A DNA stretch of 64,000 nucleotides from Atherix ibis (taxonomy: Eukaryota; Arthropoda; Insecta; Diptera; Athericidae): positions 35,561,212 through 35,625,211 of the forward strand of contig OY282609.1 in NCBI GenBank assembly GCA_958298945.1, in the 5' to 3' direction. A model generated the notes under the pieces. It was not told the origin of the DNA, did no database searches, and was given only the letters and a program-made list of their open reading frames with translations. Below, piece after piece: positions 11,040 through 22,339 of this stretch. The translations under genes and the position numbers were made by a program. Position 1 is the stretch's first letter. Every line of letters begins with the position of its first letter.

Positions 11040-12370
11040 TTACAGGCGGTTGTGGCCCGATACGCGCGGGAATTACGGTCCTTGGAGTAAAGGTTGGAGG
11101 AATGCTGAACTTTCGGCCTCACTTATAACATTTAAGGGAGCACTTGGCCGGCTTGGTTGACATGCTGGTGCGAGAATTTCGTAAAGAATTGGGACTTCGA
11201 TCCAGAGAGATGAAAGTCTTGTACAAGAGTGTACTTGTTCCATGTGCAATATATGCCTCGTGTGTGTGTGCTAACATTATGCATAACCAGTATGCAAGGG
11301 TGGGCATAAATTCAGCCCACCGTCTGACTTTGTATGCAGCTTTGAATGTATGTAGAACCGTGTCAATCGAGGCGATGCAGGTTCTCATGGGAAAAATTCC
11401 ATGGGACCTGGACATGCTGCGTGGAAGCATCCACTACCGCCTATAGCAGGACATCCTGCTTGCTGATTGTCCGGTTATGAATGAAGAAATCCAGGATCTT
11501 AGTCCACGCCAGCGGTGTGTACTGGTCCTGAACAGAATGTACGAAATTTCGGATGTATGCTTTACATCTGTGTATGGGTTTGAATTTGGTCTGAACCATG
11601 GATATTTACTCACGGGACATGGCAGTATGAATGGGTTGCTGCACAGACGTGTTCTAGCTGCGGAGTCTAGATTCACTTGTGTGGCGGCGGAGGAGAGTGC
11701 CAAGCACCTTCTCATTGAGTGTGGCCTATACGAGGATTTGCATGACAAGTGCATGTGAAAACGTGGTGAATAATGAGGGTGTGGATGTGAGCGGTGTGTT
11801 GGCTGTGAGAAAGAGATATGAATGCCTTAACAGATTTTTCGTAGTACTATTTGAGTGAGAATGGTGCGTGAATGAGTTTGTGAATTATACGCAGAGTAGC
11901 TACAACCGGGTGAAAGACCAAGGTCGATTCCGGTTATACTTTCGGGTCTTGGCGAATTCGTGTACCTGAGCTGGCTGAGTACAAACCGAAATACTCTTAA
12001 AACAAAAGTTGGTGCCACGGGAATCGCGGTGCCCCATGGTGTGAAAACACACTGTGCCCGATTTAGGTGAGGCGCCATTTGGCTCAACGTGGTGGCTGTG
12101 GTTTATACCCATGTAGGGGGTACGATCTCCGGATCGCTAATGGGAGATACTAGTAATTACCTCGGACATTGTCACTGCTAATGACAGTAGAGGTTTAGGT
12201 AGTCCTCGCCACCAGCAGGTGGAGTAGTCAGCTTGTAACTGATTGCTGACTGTTAACTGCCAGTAATGGTGGCGCGTTGATTGAGGGTAACTTAATCTCT
12301 ATACTTGCAGGCGACTCGTGATTTTACATTGAAGACAACTAGGTCACGTTAAATAACACATTATAACTGC
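11040..12370 (+). mobile_element. R1-like LINE family A, copy 1 (5'-truncated)
   Basis: The 3' part of a non-LTR retrotransposon. About 11040-11450 encodes the region after the reverse transcriptase palm: broken frames at first, then an open frame from 11144 with REMKVLYKSVLVPCAIYAS, NSAHRLTLYAALNVCRTVS and MGKIPWDLDMLRG. A second frame (11477-11755) has MNEEIQDLSPRQR and a tail with AAEESAKHLLIECGLYEDL, equivalent to the zinc-knuckle end, although the CxxC pair looks degraded. From about 11840 to 12370 lies a long 3' UTR shared with copies at 19.5-21.75 kb and 56.6-58.9 kb, all ending at the same TTATAACTG-like terminus. Family membership is seen directly from the shared sequence; the R1 clade is inferred from the C-terminal motifs. 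No 28S rDNA flanks it. Confidence 0.9.
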
Positions 12371-12374
12371 ATAG

Positions 12375-14300
12375 TTAGAGGCAATCTATACAAAAAGTAA
12401 TTCCGGGTATGTTAACATTTGTGTCCAGAAATGTTCGAATACCCAGAATTTCTTTTCAAATAGGAAGCCTCAGATACTAAATAGTTCAATTAAATAATTT
12501 GTGGTTGATCTGATGGATAAATGATGCTGTTGTTCTAGTCTAAGTATCTCCAACATATTAATGCATGTCTGGCAGTAATGATGATAATGTTGATTTGGCT
12601 TAGAAGGGCTATTGTAATCTCAATACCCGTTTTAATTACTTTATAATACAAAAGCACTATTTAATAAAGACACTTTAATGAATACTAGGTTTAAAATATC
12701 ATCTACTTTAATTACAAAGTATATAGTATTAAGGTCAATCACCGTATCTGTAAGCGAGAATAAACATTCATAGAAACCGCCTAACTTTTTGAAAATAAGT
12801 TTCCTGTAGATAATGAAGCTTTTATTTTTCTATCCCAAAGGAATATTTGTTCCCGAAATAATATGGTCGGTTGTCTGAATTGTTTAAATATTTAGAAGTA
12901 AAAATAGAAATAGAAAAATTCTAGAATTAATTTCGAAAACAATTTGATTTATCAAATTATTCCTACACCAAATACAATAAACTTTGCAATTTAAATGTAA
13001 ACATAAACTTAATAAATTTAAAATGGATAATTGTTCCATATTTGTGTAAATATTTTGAATTTAAATTTAAAGTGATATGCGTATAATTATAGATAGTTTT
13101 TTCTTAATGAATATCAATAATAAGGCCACAAAAACACCAAAGGCCACAAAATAATAAGTGTAAAGGGACTTCAACAGATTGCGGTGTAAATGTGGTAAGC
13201 AATTTTTAATTTAACAAAATAATTATTGTTGCCAAATTCCACAAAATCCAAACAAAGTGCATTCAAAAATGTGAACGAATTCATTTAGTAACATGGAAAA
13301 TTCCCATACGTGTATGTGCGAAAATTAGTTGTGGTCGTTGTCAGGATAAATCGAGTTAATAAACATTATTATAAATAAATGTACGTTTCTATGTAGGACC
13401 AATAATTTAAATAAACTTCACTATGGCATGTGAACATATTTATAGTCATACTGCAATATATGATAATAGAGGACAATGTTTGCTGGTTTTATTTATGCAT
13501 TTTTTCTACTTTGTATGACTCAATTCTGTTAACAGGAATATATTTTGATTATATAATTAACTCTGACATTGATCATATGCTTTATTGAAGTTTTAGGTCC
13601 CAAGGTATAGTTTTCACAATTGTGTTTAATAGAAATAGTAAAAAAATCATAAAAAACTCATGCTTCACCAAAAATCTTTACAAATTTATTCGCTTGAATC
13701 CAATTTAATTCATTCTCCGAAAACATTGATTATATTAAATCTTTCTATTTGTGAATCATAAAAAACTCCGAAAACATTGATTATATTAAATCTTTCTATA
13801 TTTTAAATAGTTGAGTTTATCAAAGTTTCTGCATTTTTATATCATTACAAGATATAATATTAAAACGAAAAACTGCAGCAACTTCGTAATTTATGTCAAA
13901 TGGTTATTACAACTTCTATAGTCTCCCAAAAAAATTCCAGAGCTTTCTATTGATCAAAAAAATTACGTACATATTTGAACGTCAAGCCATATAAAACAAT
14001 ATAAATTCCAATAAATCTTGATATAAATGACTTTTCTACAGTGATACTAATTTGATGAACTCCGAGAAATATTTGAGAATATTTGAAGAATATTTTCAAT
14101 ATGCTATCCAAAGATTCTTAATAAAAATTGATAGATTAAATAACTGTTGTGGTTACATTCAATTATTATCGAAATCAAGCATCTATTAGAGTCAAAAAGT
14201 ATATCAAGTATTTTCTAAGAGAACTAAAATATTTTCTAAAAAAATACAACAAAATTTTTATGTTATTCGAAAAATAATTTCTTGTCATAAATGTTTTTAA
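12375..14300. other. AT-rich stretch with a local duplication
   Basis: A 34-base unit (starts CTCCGAAAACATTGATTATA) occurs twice, at 13714-13748 and 13765-13799, offset 51 bases. Otherwise nothing was recognised. Confidence 0.6.
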
Positions 14301-14372
14301 ATGATTGCAGCCATATGGTCATCTCGGTAGTTCTTGACAAAGCTCATCTGGGCAGTATTGCCGAGTAGATCC

Positions 14373-14617
14373 GACCCTCTTTCCCTTATGAATTGTTCTG
14401 TGTTAGTTTCCAAACTGTCAATTGGTGACCGTGACCAAAAGATTAAACGATATTCTCATATTTAACAGATTGTTTTATCACAAGTTATGATTTGCTTCAG
14501 AAATGGCTCGATTTCATTGCGCTTCAGTAGCGTATCGTAGATGTTGAGTCATTCCATCTTTATCCGACTCTTTTTCCCTTATGAATTGTTCTGTATTGCT
14601 TTCCAAACTGTCAATTG
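14373..14617. repeat. 52-bp direct repeat flanking a mariner scrap
   Basis: 14373-14424 and 14566-14617 are near-identical (core CCCTTATGAATTGTTCTGT). Between them, 14495-14560 matches 16682-16745 of the mellifera-type mariner remnant (minus-strand IEPYLK-type coding). A scrap of that transposon therefore sits between two copies of a local sequence. Confidence 0.85.
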
Positions 14618-14699
14618 TTAGTTAGTCAGCATACACCAACAACTTCACATATCCACATAATAAATGATAGAAGTCAACTAACAGATTATTTGAGTGAAA

Positions 14700-14915
14700 T
14701 AACGATTTAGCCAAATGTGATTTCTGCGAGAAATATGGGCAGTAGTGCCATGTTGCTGGAAAGGCATATGGTCTGAAGCGATGTCTGCCAATTATTGATC
14801 ATAGCACCATAACATTGTTCGTTGACCGTAACGCGAGCTCCAGCTCATTTTGGAAAATAAGGATCAACAATACTACCGGTACGCAACCCACACCAAACAG
14901 TGAATTTTTTAGATA
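14700..14915 (-). pseudogene. mariner-like (DUF4817-type) transposase scrap
   Basis: Right to left it reads TVWCGLRTGSIVDPYF, a stop, AGARVTVNEQCYGAMI, and after a frameshift QQHGTTAHISRRNH. This matches the insect mariner-like family whose transposase reads VTVWCALW..GIIGPYFFE, VTVNG.RYR.M and FQQDGATCHTAR. The catalytic aspartate of QQDG is histidine here. Heavily degraded; no ends found. Confidence 0.8.
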
Positions 14916-14934
14916 GAATTGTGTCTCCAAATCT

Positions 14935-16420
14935 TTTATAATCTAGAATTTTGGTTGTTAATAAAACCATTTATCCAAAAATCTCTTACAAATATATCTT
15001 GCATTTCGCGAATGAACAACCTACTTTTAGAGCAAATTCCGATAATTTAAAAATGTTGATCAACATAATCTTGAATTTTGCAATTTGTTGACTTACTTTT
15101 TAAGCAAATTTGGATAATTTATGAACCTAATAAATATAACTATGAATAAATTTTAATGGGTAACAGCTTATTTGATAGCTAACAGTATCAGAGTTTTTTG
15201 GTCGAAAAAAATAGGTCTTTGGTCACGATACAATTTAATGTCGTTCAAACGTATACATATATTCGAATTTGGCAATATTTCGTTTATGAAGAATCTTCTT
15301 AAAGAGAGGAATCTCCATTAAAAAGTAAATATGCAAAAAAGTATCATGTCTTCTAATATTTTAATCAATTAAAAACTCAATCATGTTTTAGTAATAACTA
15401 AATTTATTTACCTTATAATTTTTTATTCTTCTATATTGGGAATAGTTTTACAAAGCCTTAAATAAAAGTAATCTACTTTTTTAAAAATATTTGCAAATTA
15501 ATACAAATCAATATAAATTACAACATTATCTTCACTTGCTACAACCAAAAAATCTTGGGAAAAATAATTTTCCATAATTTGATTCATTTAAAGTGTTCTA
15601 TTCGAAACAAATTTGAAAACAAATCGTTATGCTTAAATTTTAAACGGAAATATTCGCACGAAAATATATTAAATATGAAAATTTTATATATAATCAAATT
15701 AACTTTTATACTGGTTATTAAAGAAAATAAAATCATATAATATCCGTTATATTGGCAGTTTAACAAGTTTATAATGACATGGTAGTGACAATTATGTGTT
15801 TTATAAATTCAAATCCAGGCGTTTGTATTATAGTTGTATGCAAAGCATTGTAATTATTTGCACTTGTTTAGGCTATAAGAAATATTAAATTATTTCTTAT
15901 AATTATTAGATGGAAAATTATAAATTTTTATTATTAAATGAAGCAAATGATCCGTTCTAATCTTAATAAATTGGAAGTTTTTCATTTGAACACATTTTCA
16001 TATTTATATAAGAACATATATCAATTAAAGTTAATAGGATTATTCTGTACACTTAAATATTAAGTTCTTTTTCAAAAATTTACTTAAATTAGAAATACCA
16101 TTAATACGATTTAAAAAAAAAATATTTGTGTAGTTACATAATCTCGATAATTTTTTCCACACAATATGTTCATGGCATGTGTAAAAAAATTACAATAATT
16201 AGAATATAAATAAATTTTTCAAACACTTCAATTACCAGGACGAGCCTTTCTAAAGAAATGATTCATTTTGCATTAAGATAGATATTTATAAAGAAAATTT
16301 ATCACTTAATGAAAAGGATGTATTGGTTAGACGAATAAGTTCATTGCGTTCCTTGAGTAAAATAGAGACGTTTAAATCGGAGTGTTAAAATCAATTTATT
16401 CAAATTAAATATTCTCAATA
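14935..16420. other. AT-rich stretch, nothing recognised
   Basis: AT-rich throughout, with a small stem near 15874-15900 (ATAAGAAAT/ATTTCTTAT). No coding evidence. Confidence 0.55.
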
Positions 16421-16429
16421 ATAACTAAC

Positions 16430-17165
16430 AATGCTTCTCCATTTTTAGAGCAGAGCCATGATTTGATCAGTACTTCTATGATTTCTGGTTGATAAACTGA
16501 ATTAAGTGGTTTTCACAGACCACTCTTGCATTAAGAGAGTTCTGTAGAGATTGAAAAGATGGTATGATTTAGTTGCTTACCGTACAGTATCGAATTAACA
16601 GTTTGACCTAACGGTAGCAATTCAAAAAGAAGATTCCTTTTCAGTCCCTCTATGCATATAGCATAATCCATATCTGAAAAATTGTTTCAGATATGGCTCG
16701 ATTTCATTGCGCTTCAGCAGCGTATCGTAGATATTGAATCATTCAATCTTATTTTTCACACTCAACTCATGACGCAAATAAACATCGAGTTGTTTTTTGA
16801 AGCCAGCCTTTTGCAAATGGCTTAAAGCGGTTTGATAATGAGTGGTCAATTAATAAGGTATGTCATGATTGCTGATGTGCCGGTCTTGCTAGATTGTTCA
16901 TCACGTTTTTGAGTAATTTTATAAACAGAGCATGCCTCATATTTGACATTGCAATTTTCAGAATGAACGCAAGCGAATCATTTGCGTTGTACTGATTTTG
17001 ATGCAGCACCTTCACCATAAAGACCATCAATTTATTTACAAGCCTACAATACTTTGTCGCCTTTGTCAAAGTGGCATTGTAAAATATAGCAAATTTCCCC
17101 TTTATTCTTTTACCGATTTCAATAAAATTTGCACCACACAAAGCTCTAGATATTATTTTTCAAAG
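16430..17165 (-). pseudogene. mellifera-type mariner remnant
   Basis: Read right to left, frames shift several times. The N-terminal part (17140-16870) reads IGKRIKGKFAIFYNATLTKA-like sequence and then, in another frame, KWFACVHSENCNVKYEACS (matching W.ARFRSGNFDVK.EPRS). Next come DRHISNHDI, TALSHLQKAGFKKQLDVYL and RHELSVKNKIE (about 16870-16740), then LLKRNEIEPYL (about 16715-16680). After a gap, LKRNLLFELLPLGQTVNSIL (about 16655-16590) is the WKG..FFELLP.NQTVNS region. The catalytic core beyond this is lost. It is the same subfamily as the remnants at 0.55 and 26.5 kb. Confidence 0.88.
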
Positions 17166-17259
17166 TTATTGAGTTATTCGCTTTTAACTCTATTTGTCGG
17201 AAAACGCAACGAGCTTTTTTGATTAACTGATATCAGCTGTATTTATAGTAATGTTGATA

Positions 17260-18860
17260 GAAAGTTAAGAGATATGACGTTCATGACCGTTAAAGTAGGA
17301 ATTCCGACAGTTTTGCAGAAATTGTTGAATGATGAAATTAGCAGGCTCAGTAGAATTTTAGTCCGAAAGTCCATATAGCTTTTAGTAAAGCATTATATGG
17401 TCTGCTTATATTAAAGCCAGTGTAAACGCAGTCAATTTGCATTTTTTAAGGGATTTTGAACTAGTTAGAGAGGTGCATTCTAACAGATTTTGTCGTTTAT
17501 CTATAAATTAAAGGTCGTGCTGGTTAACAAGCACTTATACTGTCTAATAACTGTAGCTCAAGTAAACGACTCAAACGATTTAAGAATGACAAACTGTCTT
17601 TTTGTGAATAGTGTTATCAAAAATTGTTTCCTTATGGCAGAGCTACAGAGGTTCTAGACGGTCTTGTTCAAAAATATTGTTAAAGGTCTGAAACCTTATT
17701 AAATACAAATAGAAAATGTATCTATACAAATTCTAATACCAGTTTACCAATATTACTTTAAATGATATCGGGACTTATTTGAGAGACAAAGAAAATTTCA
17801 TCCTTTGCTGTTCTTATCAATTTAAAAAAAAAATACGATCTAATTTTTAATATTCCAAATATGCTAGTAAGTATCTTAAAATATTTTCAAGCTTGCCTTA
17901 AATTTATTTATTTACTTCTTATATGTTTTTCTAAATTTTTTTAAATATACAAAATTTTATGCATAAATATATAGTAGACTATGAAATATTTAAGTTAACA
18001 AAATAAAAACCCAAGTGAAGAGTTTTTGTCCTTAAAATCTTGAAAAAAGAAAATAATTAAAGAAAAATATTTGAGAACTACTAACTAGTGACAAACTACT
18101 CGTTATTACGAGTAATGCCTAAAGAAAAGAAAATAAAAAAACACAACCGCATTAAATTAACTTCCACATACAACATTAATTCTTCATTTCATTTTATTGA
18201 AGAAATGGAAAGTCAAACATTTCCAATTATGTAAACGTTTGAAAAGCTCTTACGAAATTTACTTCATCATTGAAACTTTTCAAAGAATTACGAAAATGTA
18301 CTCGTATTTTGGAGCTAAAAGGCGAAAATAGGGTGGCATTTTCTAAAAGCGAGAGCGAGAACACGCTAAAGTTTTCCTTAAGGAACGTATGAAAAATTAA
18401 ATTGTAAACAATTATTTAACTTTATTTCGTAATTTCTTTTAAAAGTGAATTCTTATTGATATTTAATTGTTGACATTTCCATTAAATCGCAGTGAATTTA
18501 AGAGAATTTCAAAAATCGCTGATGTTTTGCTTCGTTAATCATTAAAGTTTCGATTTTATTCTTCTATCCAAAAAAAATTAGCTCATTAAAATTTTACAAA
18601 CGACTTTACTTTGCTGTTAAAGTATTTTCTTTTCTATTTTAAGACGTTATTGAATATTTATTGAATCAAAATTTCACCCTTTTTTTATTTTAAATTAAAA
18701 TATTTTCAAGAATTTTTGTATAGATAATATTCTAATTTAAAATAGAACAAGCTATATAGAAGGTGAAAAAATTATGTCTTTTTGAATTAATTTTTGTAGC
18801 ATGTGCTGGGCCCTAAACAAAACTTATAACGAAAGATTTCGGTAAAATTTTTATTATATG
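17260..18860. other. AT-rich stretch, nothing recognised
   Basis: No reading frame, repeat or RNA signature supported. Confidence 0.5.
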
Positions 18861-18869
18861 TATCTACAT

Positions 18870-19437
18870 GGTCTACAAAATTAAAACTTTTTTTTAAATA
18901 TTATAAATAAAATACACATTTTGTATGAAAATTCAATCATTTTTTATTGAAATGTTGTACAAGTACTTTACCATTTATGACTAAAAAATAATATCGAGTA
19001 AATATTTACAAGACTACGTACACAGATCTTTATAATGTTTGCAAAATTTTCGATTTTATTTTTGCATAGTTGTGGCTCCATTTCACGTATGACACCGTTG
19101 ATATTGGTTTTGAGCTCCTTTAATTTTGTGTGGACTATTTTTATAAACCTTATCTTTTACGTAGCCTTACAAGAAGAAGTCCAATGGCGTTAAATCACAT
19201 GATCTCGGTGACCAATTAACTTTTTCTCTTCGCAAAATTAGACGTCCATTGTATTTGGTTGTCAAAAAATCGATTGTTTCTTGGGCATTATAGTGCGTAG
19301 CGCCAACCTGTCAATACCACAAGTCTTTGATATCTATGTCATCAAAAGCAGACTATATAAAATTGCTGATCATGTCTCTGTCGACCATTCCATTGACAGA
19401 TATTGTAGCACCACCCATCGCGATCATGGGTCCATTA
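18870..19437 (-). pseudogene. mariner-like (DUF4817-type) transposase, C-terminal half
   Basis: Right to left it reads ISVNGMVDRDMISNFI, DDIDIKDLWY, a stop, QVGATHYNAQETIDFLTTKY, NWSPRSCDLTPLDFFL, a stop, then GYVKDKVYKNSPHKIK. This follows the family consensus closely (FQQDGATCHTA...NWPPRSCDLTPLDYFLWGYVK). The middle catalytic aspartate is valine. The CDLTPLDFF site is kept. The N-terminus is missing: the remnant stops at about 19437, right where R1-like sequence (family A copy 2) begins, so the LINE may have inserted into it or replaced its 5' half. Confidence 0.88.
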
Positions 19438-19489
19438 AGAAAACTTAACCAAGAAGGCTTTAATAAAATTGAGCCGATGGTAGAAAATC

Positions 19490-20088
19490 TTGCGCTGCAA
19501 CTGATTCGAAGCTTACGAAGAAGAGGCGCCTTCTTCTCGATATAGCTGAGGCGGAGCTGGTGCCCAGTGACGCGGTTTTGGCGGCCTGTGTGAAGCCGAC
19601 CGTGCCCACGCTAGAGGAAGCTATAGGTGAAGTTTTGTCGGAAACTGACTAGCGCGTCTTCGGTGAGAGAGGCACTAAGGTGTGTGCAGCCGGGTGTTGT
19701 TAGCCTGACGATGGGCCAGGCAGTTACAGCGAACCAGATTGGTGCGGTGCTGCCCGTCATCGGCAACGTTGACGACGCGGGGTCTGTATTGGAGGCTGAG
19801 GTTGTCTACCTCAAGGGCAGGCTGGAGAGCTTGACGACGGTAACTCCGTCCCTACGTATTGCTGCTACTGCAGCGCTTACCCGGTCTGCATGGGGTGGTG
19901 GGCCCCCAACTCCTGCGTTAGCAGCCGTAACAGCGAATCCCGGGATTATGCCACAGCTTACCCCAAGGCCGAGGAAGCTGGTGCCTTTGCCGCCTCCATC
20001 GGCACAAACGTACACGCTAGTGGTAAAAGCCGCTTCTACGGGTGTGCCGACAGATGAGGTTAAGAAGAGAAGGTCCTCGAGCGCTTGA
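19490..20088 (+). pseudogene. R1-like family A copy 2: ORF1 (Gag-like)
   Basis: The front of the best-preserved family A copy. An initial frame (about 19500-19650) reads SKLTKKRRLLLDIAEAELVP and LEEAIGEVLSETD. A frameshift leads to an open frame from 19627 with TSASSVREALRCVQPGVVSL and alanine/proline-rich linkers, ending in TYTLVVKAASTGVPTDEVKK. The last motif (YxxVVK....VS..EVKK) is the one that opens the conserved C-terminal part of R1-clade ORF1 proteins, just before the zinc knuckles, which are missing. At about 20080 the sequence jumps into ORF2 reverse transcriptase, so zinc knuckles and endonuclease are lost in one internal deletion. It is GC-rich compared with its flanks. Confidence 0.8.
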
Positions 20089-21190
20089 TGGTACACCGGC
20101 TGAATGTAAAGTTGGCAGACATCAATATACCCGGCTCTCAGTATGGATTTACGAAAGGTAAATCAACTGGGGATACTTGGATGTGTGTAAGACGGTATGT
20201 TGCTACGAGTGAGAGAAATACGTTTGTGGTGTGTTTGTGGATTTCCGGAGTGCCTTCAATTGCCCGCGATGGGATGCTCATTATTGAGCGGGTTGAGGAG
20301 GTTTCATGTGAAGAAACTTTTCTATGGCGAAGTTGCTTCCATGAAAGGTATCCAGCTGTGTGCGGAAACAATGGGAGGGTTGTTCGCCAGATGGTGCATG
20401 GGTGCTCACAGGGACCTGTGATGAACGGTCTCTTGGAGGAGACCGGTTGCGGTGTGATCGCATATTCTGATGATCTTCTGCTTCTGATTGAAAGGCGGAG
20501 TATGTACGCAGTAGAGGTAGCGGGAAGCCGCTATATGCAGATGGTGTCTGAATGGGGGAATAGAATGGGAGTGAATATTTGAGAATGGGAGACTGTGTGC
20601 ATACCAGTAGGCCACCCATTATTCGTTTATTGCCAGCCGGGATCCAGTACGCGCGGGAAGTTCGTTACCTTAGATTAAAGGTTGGGGAGAGGCTGAACTT
20701 TCGGCCTCACTTGCAACATCTAAGAGGGCGCGTAGCCGGTTTGATAGGCATACGAGTATTCCGCAAAGAATGGTGACATGTTTGAATGTATGTAGAACCG
20801 TGTCAACCGATGCGATACAGGTTCTCATGGGAGTTATTTCATGGGACCTGCAGATGCTACATGGATCATTATGGATCCTGAACCTCCGATTATGAATGAA
20901 GAGGTTCAGGATCCTCAGCGGCGTGTACTGGTCTTGAACAGAATATATAAAATTTGGCAACGTCGTTGGAATGAGAGTGTGAATGGCAGATGGACGCACA
21001 TGTTCATTTCGGATGTTTGCTTTACATCTGCATATGGATTTGAATTTGGTCTGTACCTTGGGTATTTACTAATGGGTAAATGGGTTTCTGTACAGGCGTG
21101 GTCTGATTACGGAGGCTAGATGCCCTTGTGGGGCGGCGGAGGTGAGCGCCAAGCATATTCTCATTAAGAGTGGCCTGTAAGGGAATTTGC
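20075..21190 (+). pseudogene. R1-like family A copy 2: ORF2 reverse transcriptase (broken)
   Basis: Starts at the deletion joint with ERLMVHRLNVKLADI and GSQYGFTKGKSTGDTW (RT motif 2). The FVDF.GAFD block is degraded to CLWISGVPSIARDGML. Motif B is GCSQGPVMNGLLEE, with a shortened loop, and the catalytic box is AYSDDLLLLIE instead of YADD, so both aspartates remain. After 20582 a frameshift leads to RPPIIRLLPAGIQYAREVRY and RPHLQHLRGRVAGLIGI, then a deletion of about 60 codons that copy 1 retains, then LNVCRTVST (frame-shifted), MNEEVQD and FTSAYGFEFGL. Several stops. The order agrees with copy 1 at 11 kb. The protein is not functional. Confidence 0.9.
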
Positions 21191-21289
21191 GTGATTTAGG
21201 TGCATGTGGAATCATGTTGAATGATGAGAGTGTGGATGTATGTGGAGTGTTACGTATGAGAGAACGGTATGAATGCTTTAATAGATTTA

Positions 21290-21750
21290 CCATGGCACTT
21301 TGAGGTGGTTACGATAGAGTGAAAGACCAAGGTCGATTCAGGTTGTACTTTCGGGTATTGGCGAACCAGCGTACCTGAGCTGGCTGAGTACAAACCGAAG
21401 TACTCTTAAAACAAAAATTGGTACTACGGGAATCGGGGTGTCCCGCGGTGTTAAAATACACTGCGCCCGACAATGGTGCGACGCCTAAAGCAGCAACGAC
21501 ATGGCCGTGGTTAATATCGCGGGTACGGTCTACGGATCGCTAGTGGGAGATACTGGTAATTATCTCGGGCGCTATCATTGCTTATGACAGTAGAGGTTTA
21601 GATAAGCCTCGCGACTAATAGTTGGACTAATCTGATTGTAACTGGTTACTGAATGTAAACTGCCAGTAATAAAGGTGCTGTGGTCGTCAGCGACTCGTAA
21701 TTTTATGTTTAAAGGCAAATAAGTTACGTTTTATAAGATATTATAACTGT
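21290..21750 (+). other. R1-like family A copy 2: 3' UTR
   Basis: About 450 bases aligning by eye with 11880-12370 (shared blocks include GTGAAAGACCAAGGTCGATT and GACAGTAGAGGTTTAG), ending at TTATAACTG. The common end in three copies defines the 3' terminus of the element. Confidence 0.88.
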
Positions 21751-21754
21751 TGCG

Positions 21755-22055
21755 AAGGCCATATAATAAAAGCGTTGGTATCGAATAAGAAATATAAAAA
21801 TAATCAATATGGCAGGTTAAAGTAGCGCTTTTTGCTTTAATCATTATGGTGTTAGTTGATGACCTAAGTTTCATGAAAATACATGAGGGCTGACAAGGCT
21901 TATATCTGGTACAGGCACAGTAGGACCTTAAATTTTGTGATCAGAATTTTTTGGCAAAATAACTTAGATTAACTTAAAAATATTCCTTTTGCTAATACCT
22001 GAGTCGCCGAGCACTTTTTCCAGCGTATAAAATGCCGCAAACTTTTATGAATGTT
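21755..22055. other. Spacer, nothing recognised
   Basis: No feature supported between the LINE 3' end and the next degenerate RT fragment. Confidence 0.5.
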
Positions 22056-22059
22056 TAAT

Positions 22060-22330
22060 GATTCTAAAAGCGATTCGGTTATTTTTATTCTTCCTTCCAT
22101 ACTAGTCATAGTCAGTCTGATCAATCTAATTTATATCTCTGTGAGTAGATTTTTTTTCTGGAAGTGTAAAATTTTGTCTTTTCTATGCTATCAAATGAGG
22201 TTTCGAAACCGACGAAGAATTGGTTAAGTTTCTATTCATATTTTACCATTTTGTCTATTGAATGCCGCAGAGACATGTTCTAATAGATCAATAGGTTTGT
22301 GATTTTTCTGGAGTAGAGCTGAACTTGGAC
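22060..22330 (-). pseudogene. RTE-like LINE reverse transcriptase scrap
   Basis: Right to left it reads NQFFVGFETSFDSIEKTKFY, which fits RT motif A (FVDFKAAYDSIDR). After about 20 more residues and a frameshift comes IRLIRLTMTSM followed by ITESL, fitting the LIRLTRMTM segment downstream of motif A. Stops and shifts abound. The same LINE type may be present at 42.9, 55.2 and 60.4 kb. Confidence 0.7.
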
Positions 22331-22339
22331 CATTTAGTG

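Noticed and set aside
11880..12370. Structured non-coding RNA gene
   Set aside because: The conserved block recurs only as the 3' UTR of the three family A LINE copies.
20138..20619. Minus-strand frames of 69-112 codons
   Set aside because: Shadows of the R1-like reverse transcriptase on the plus strand.
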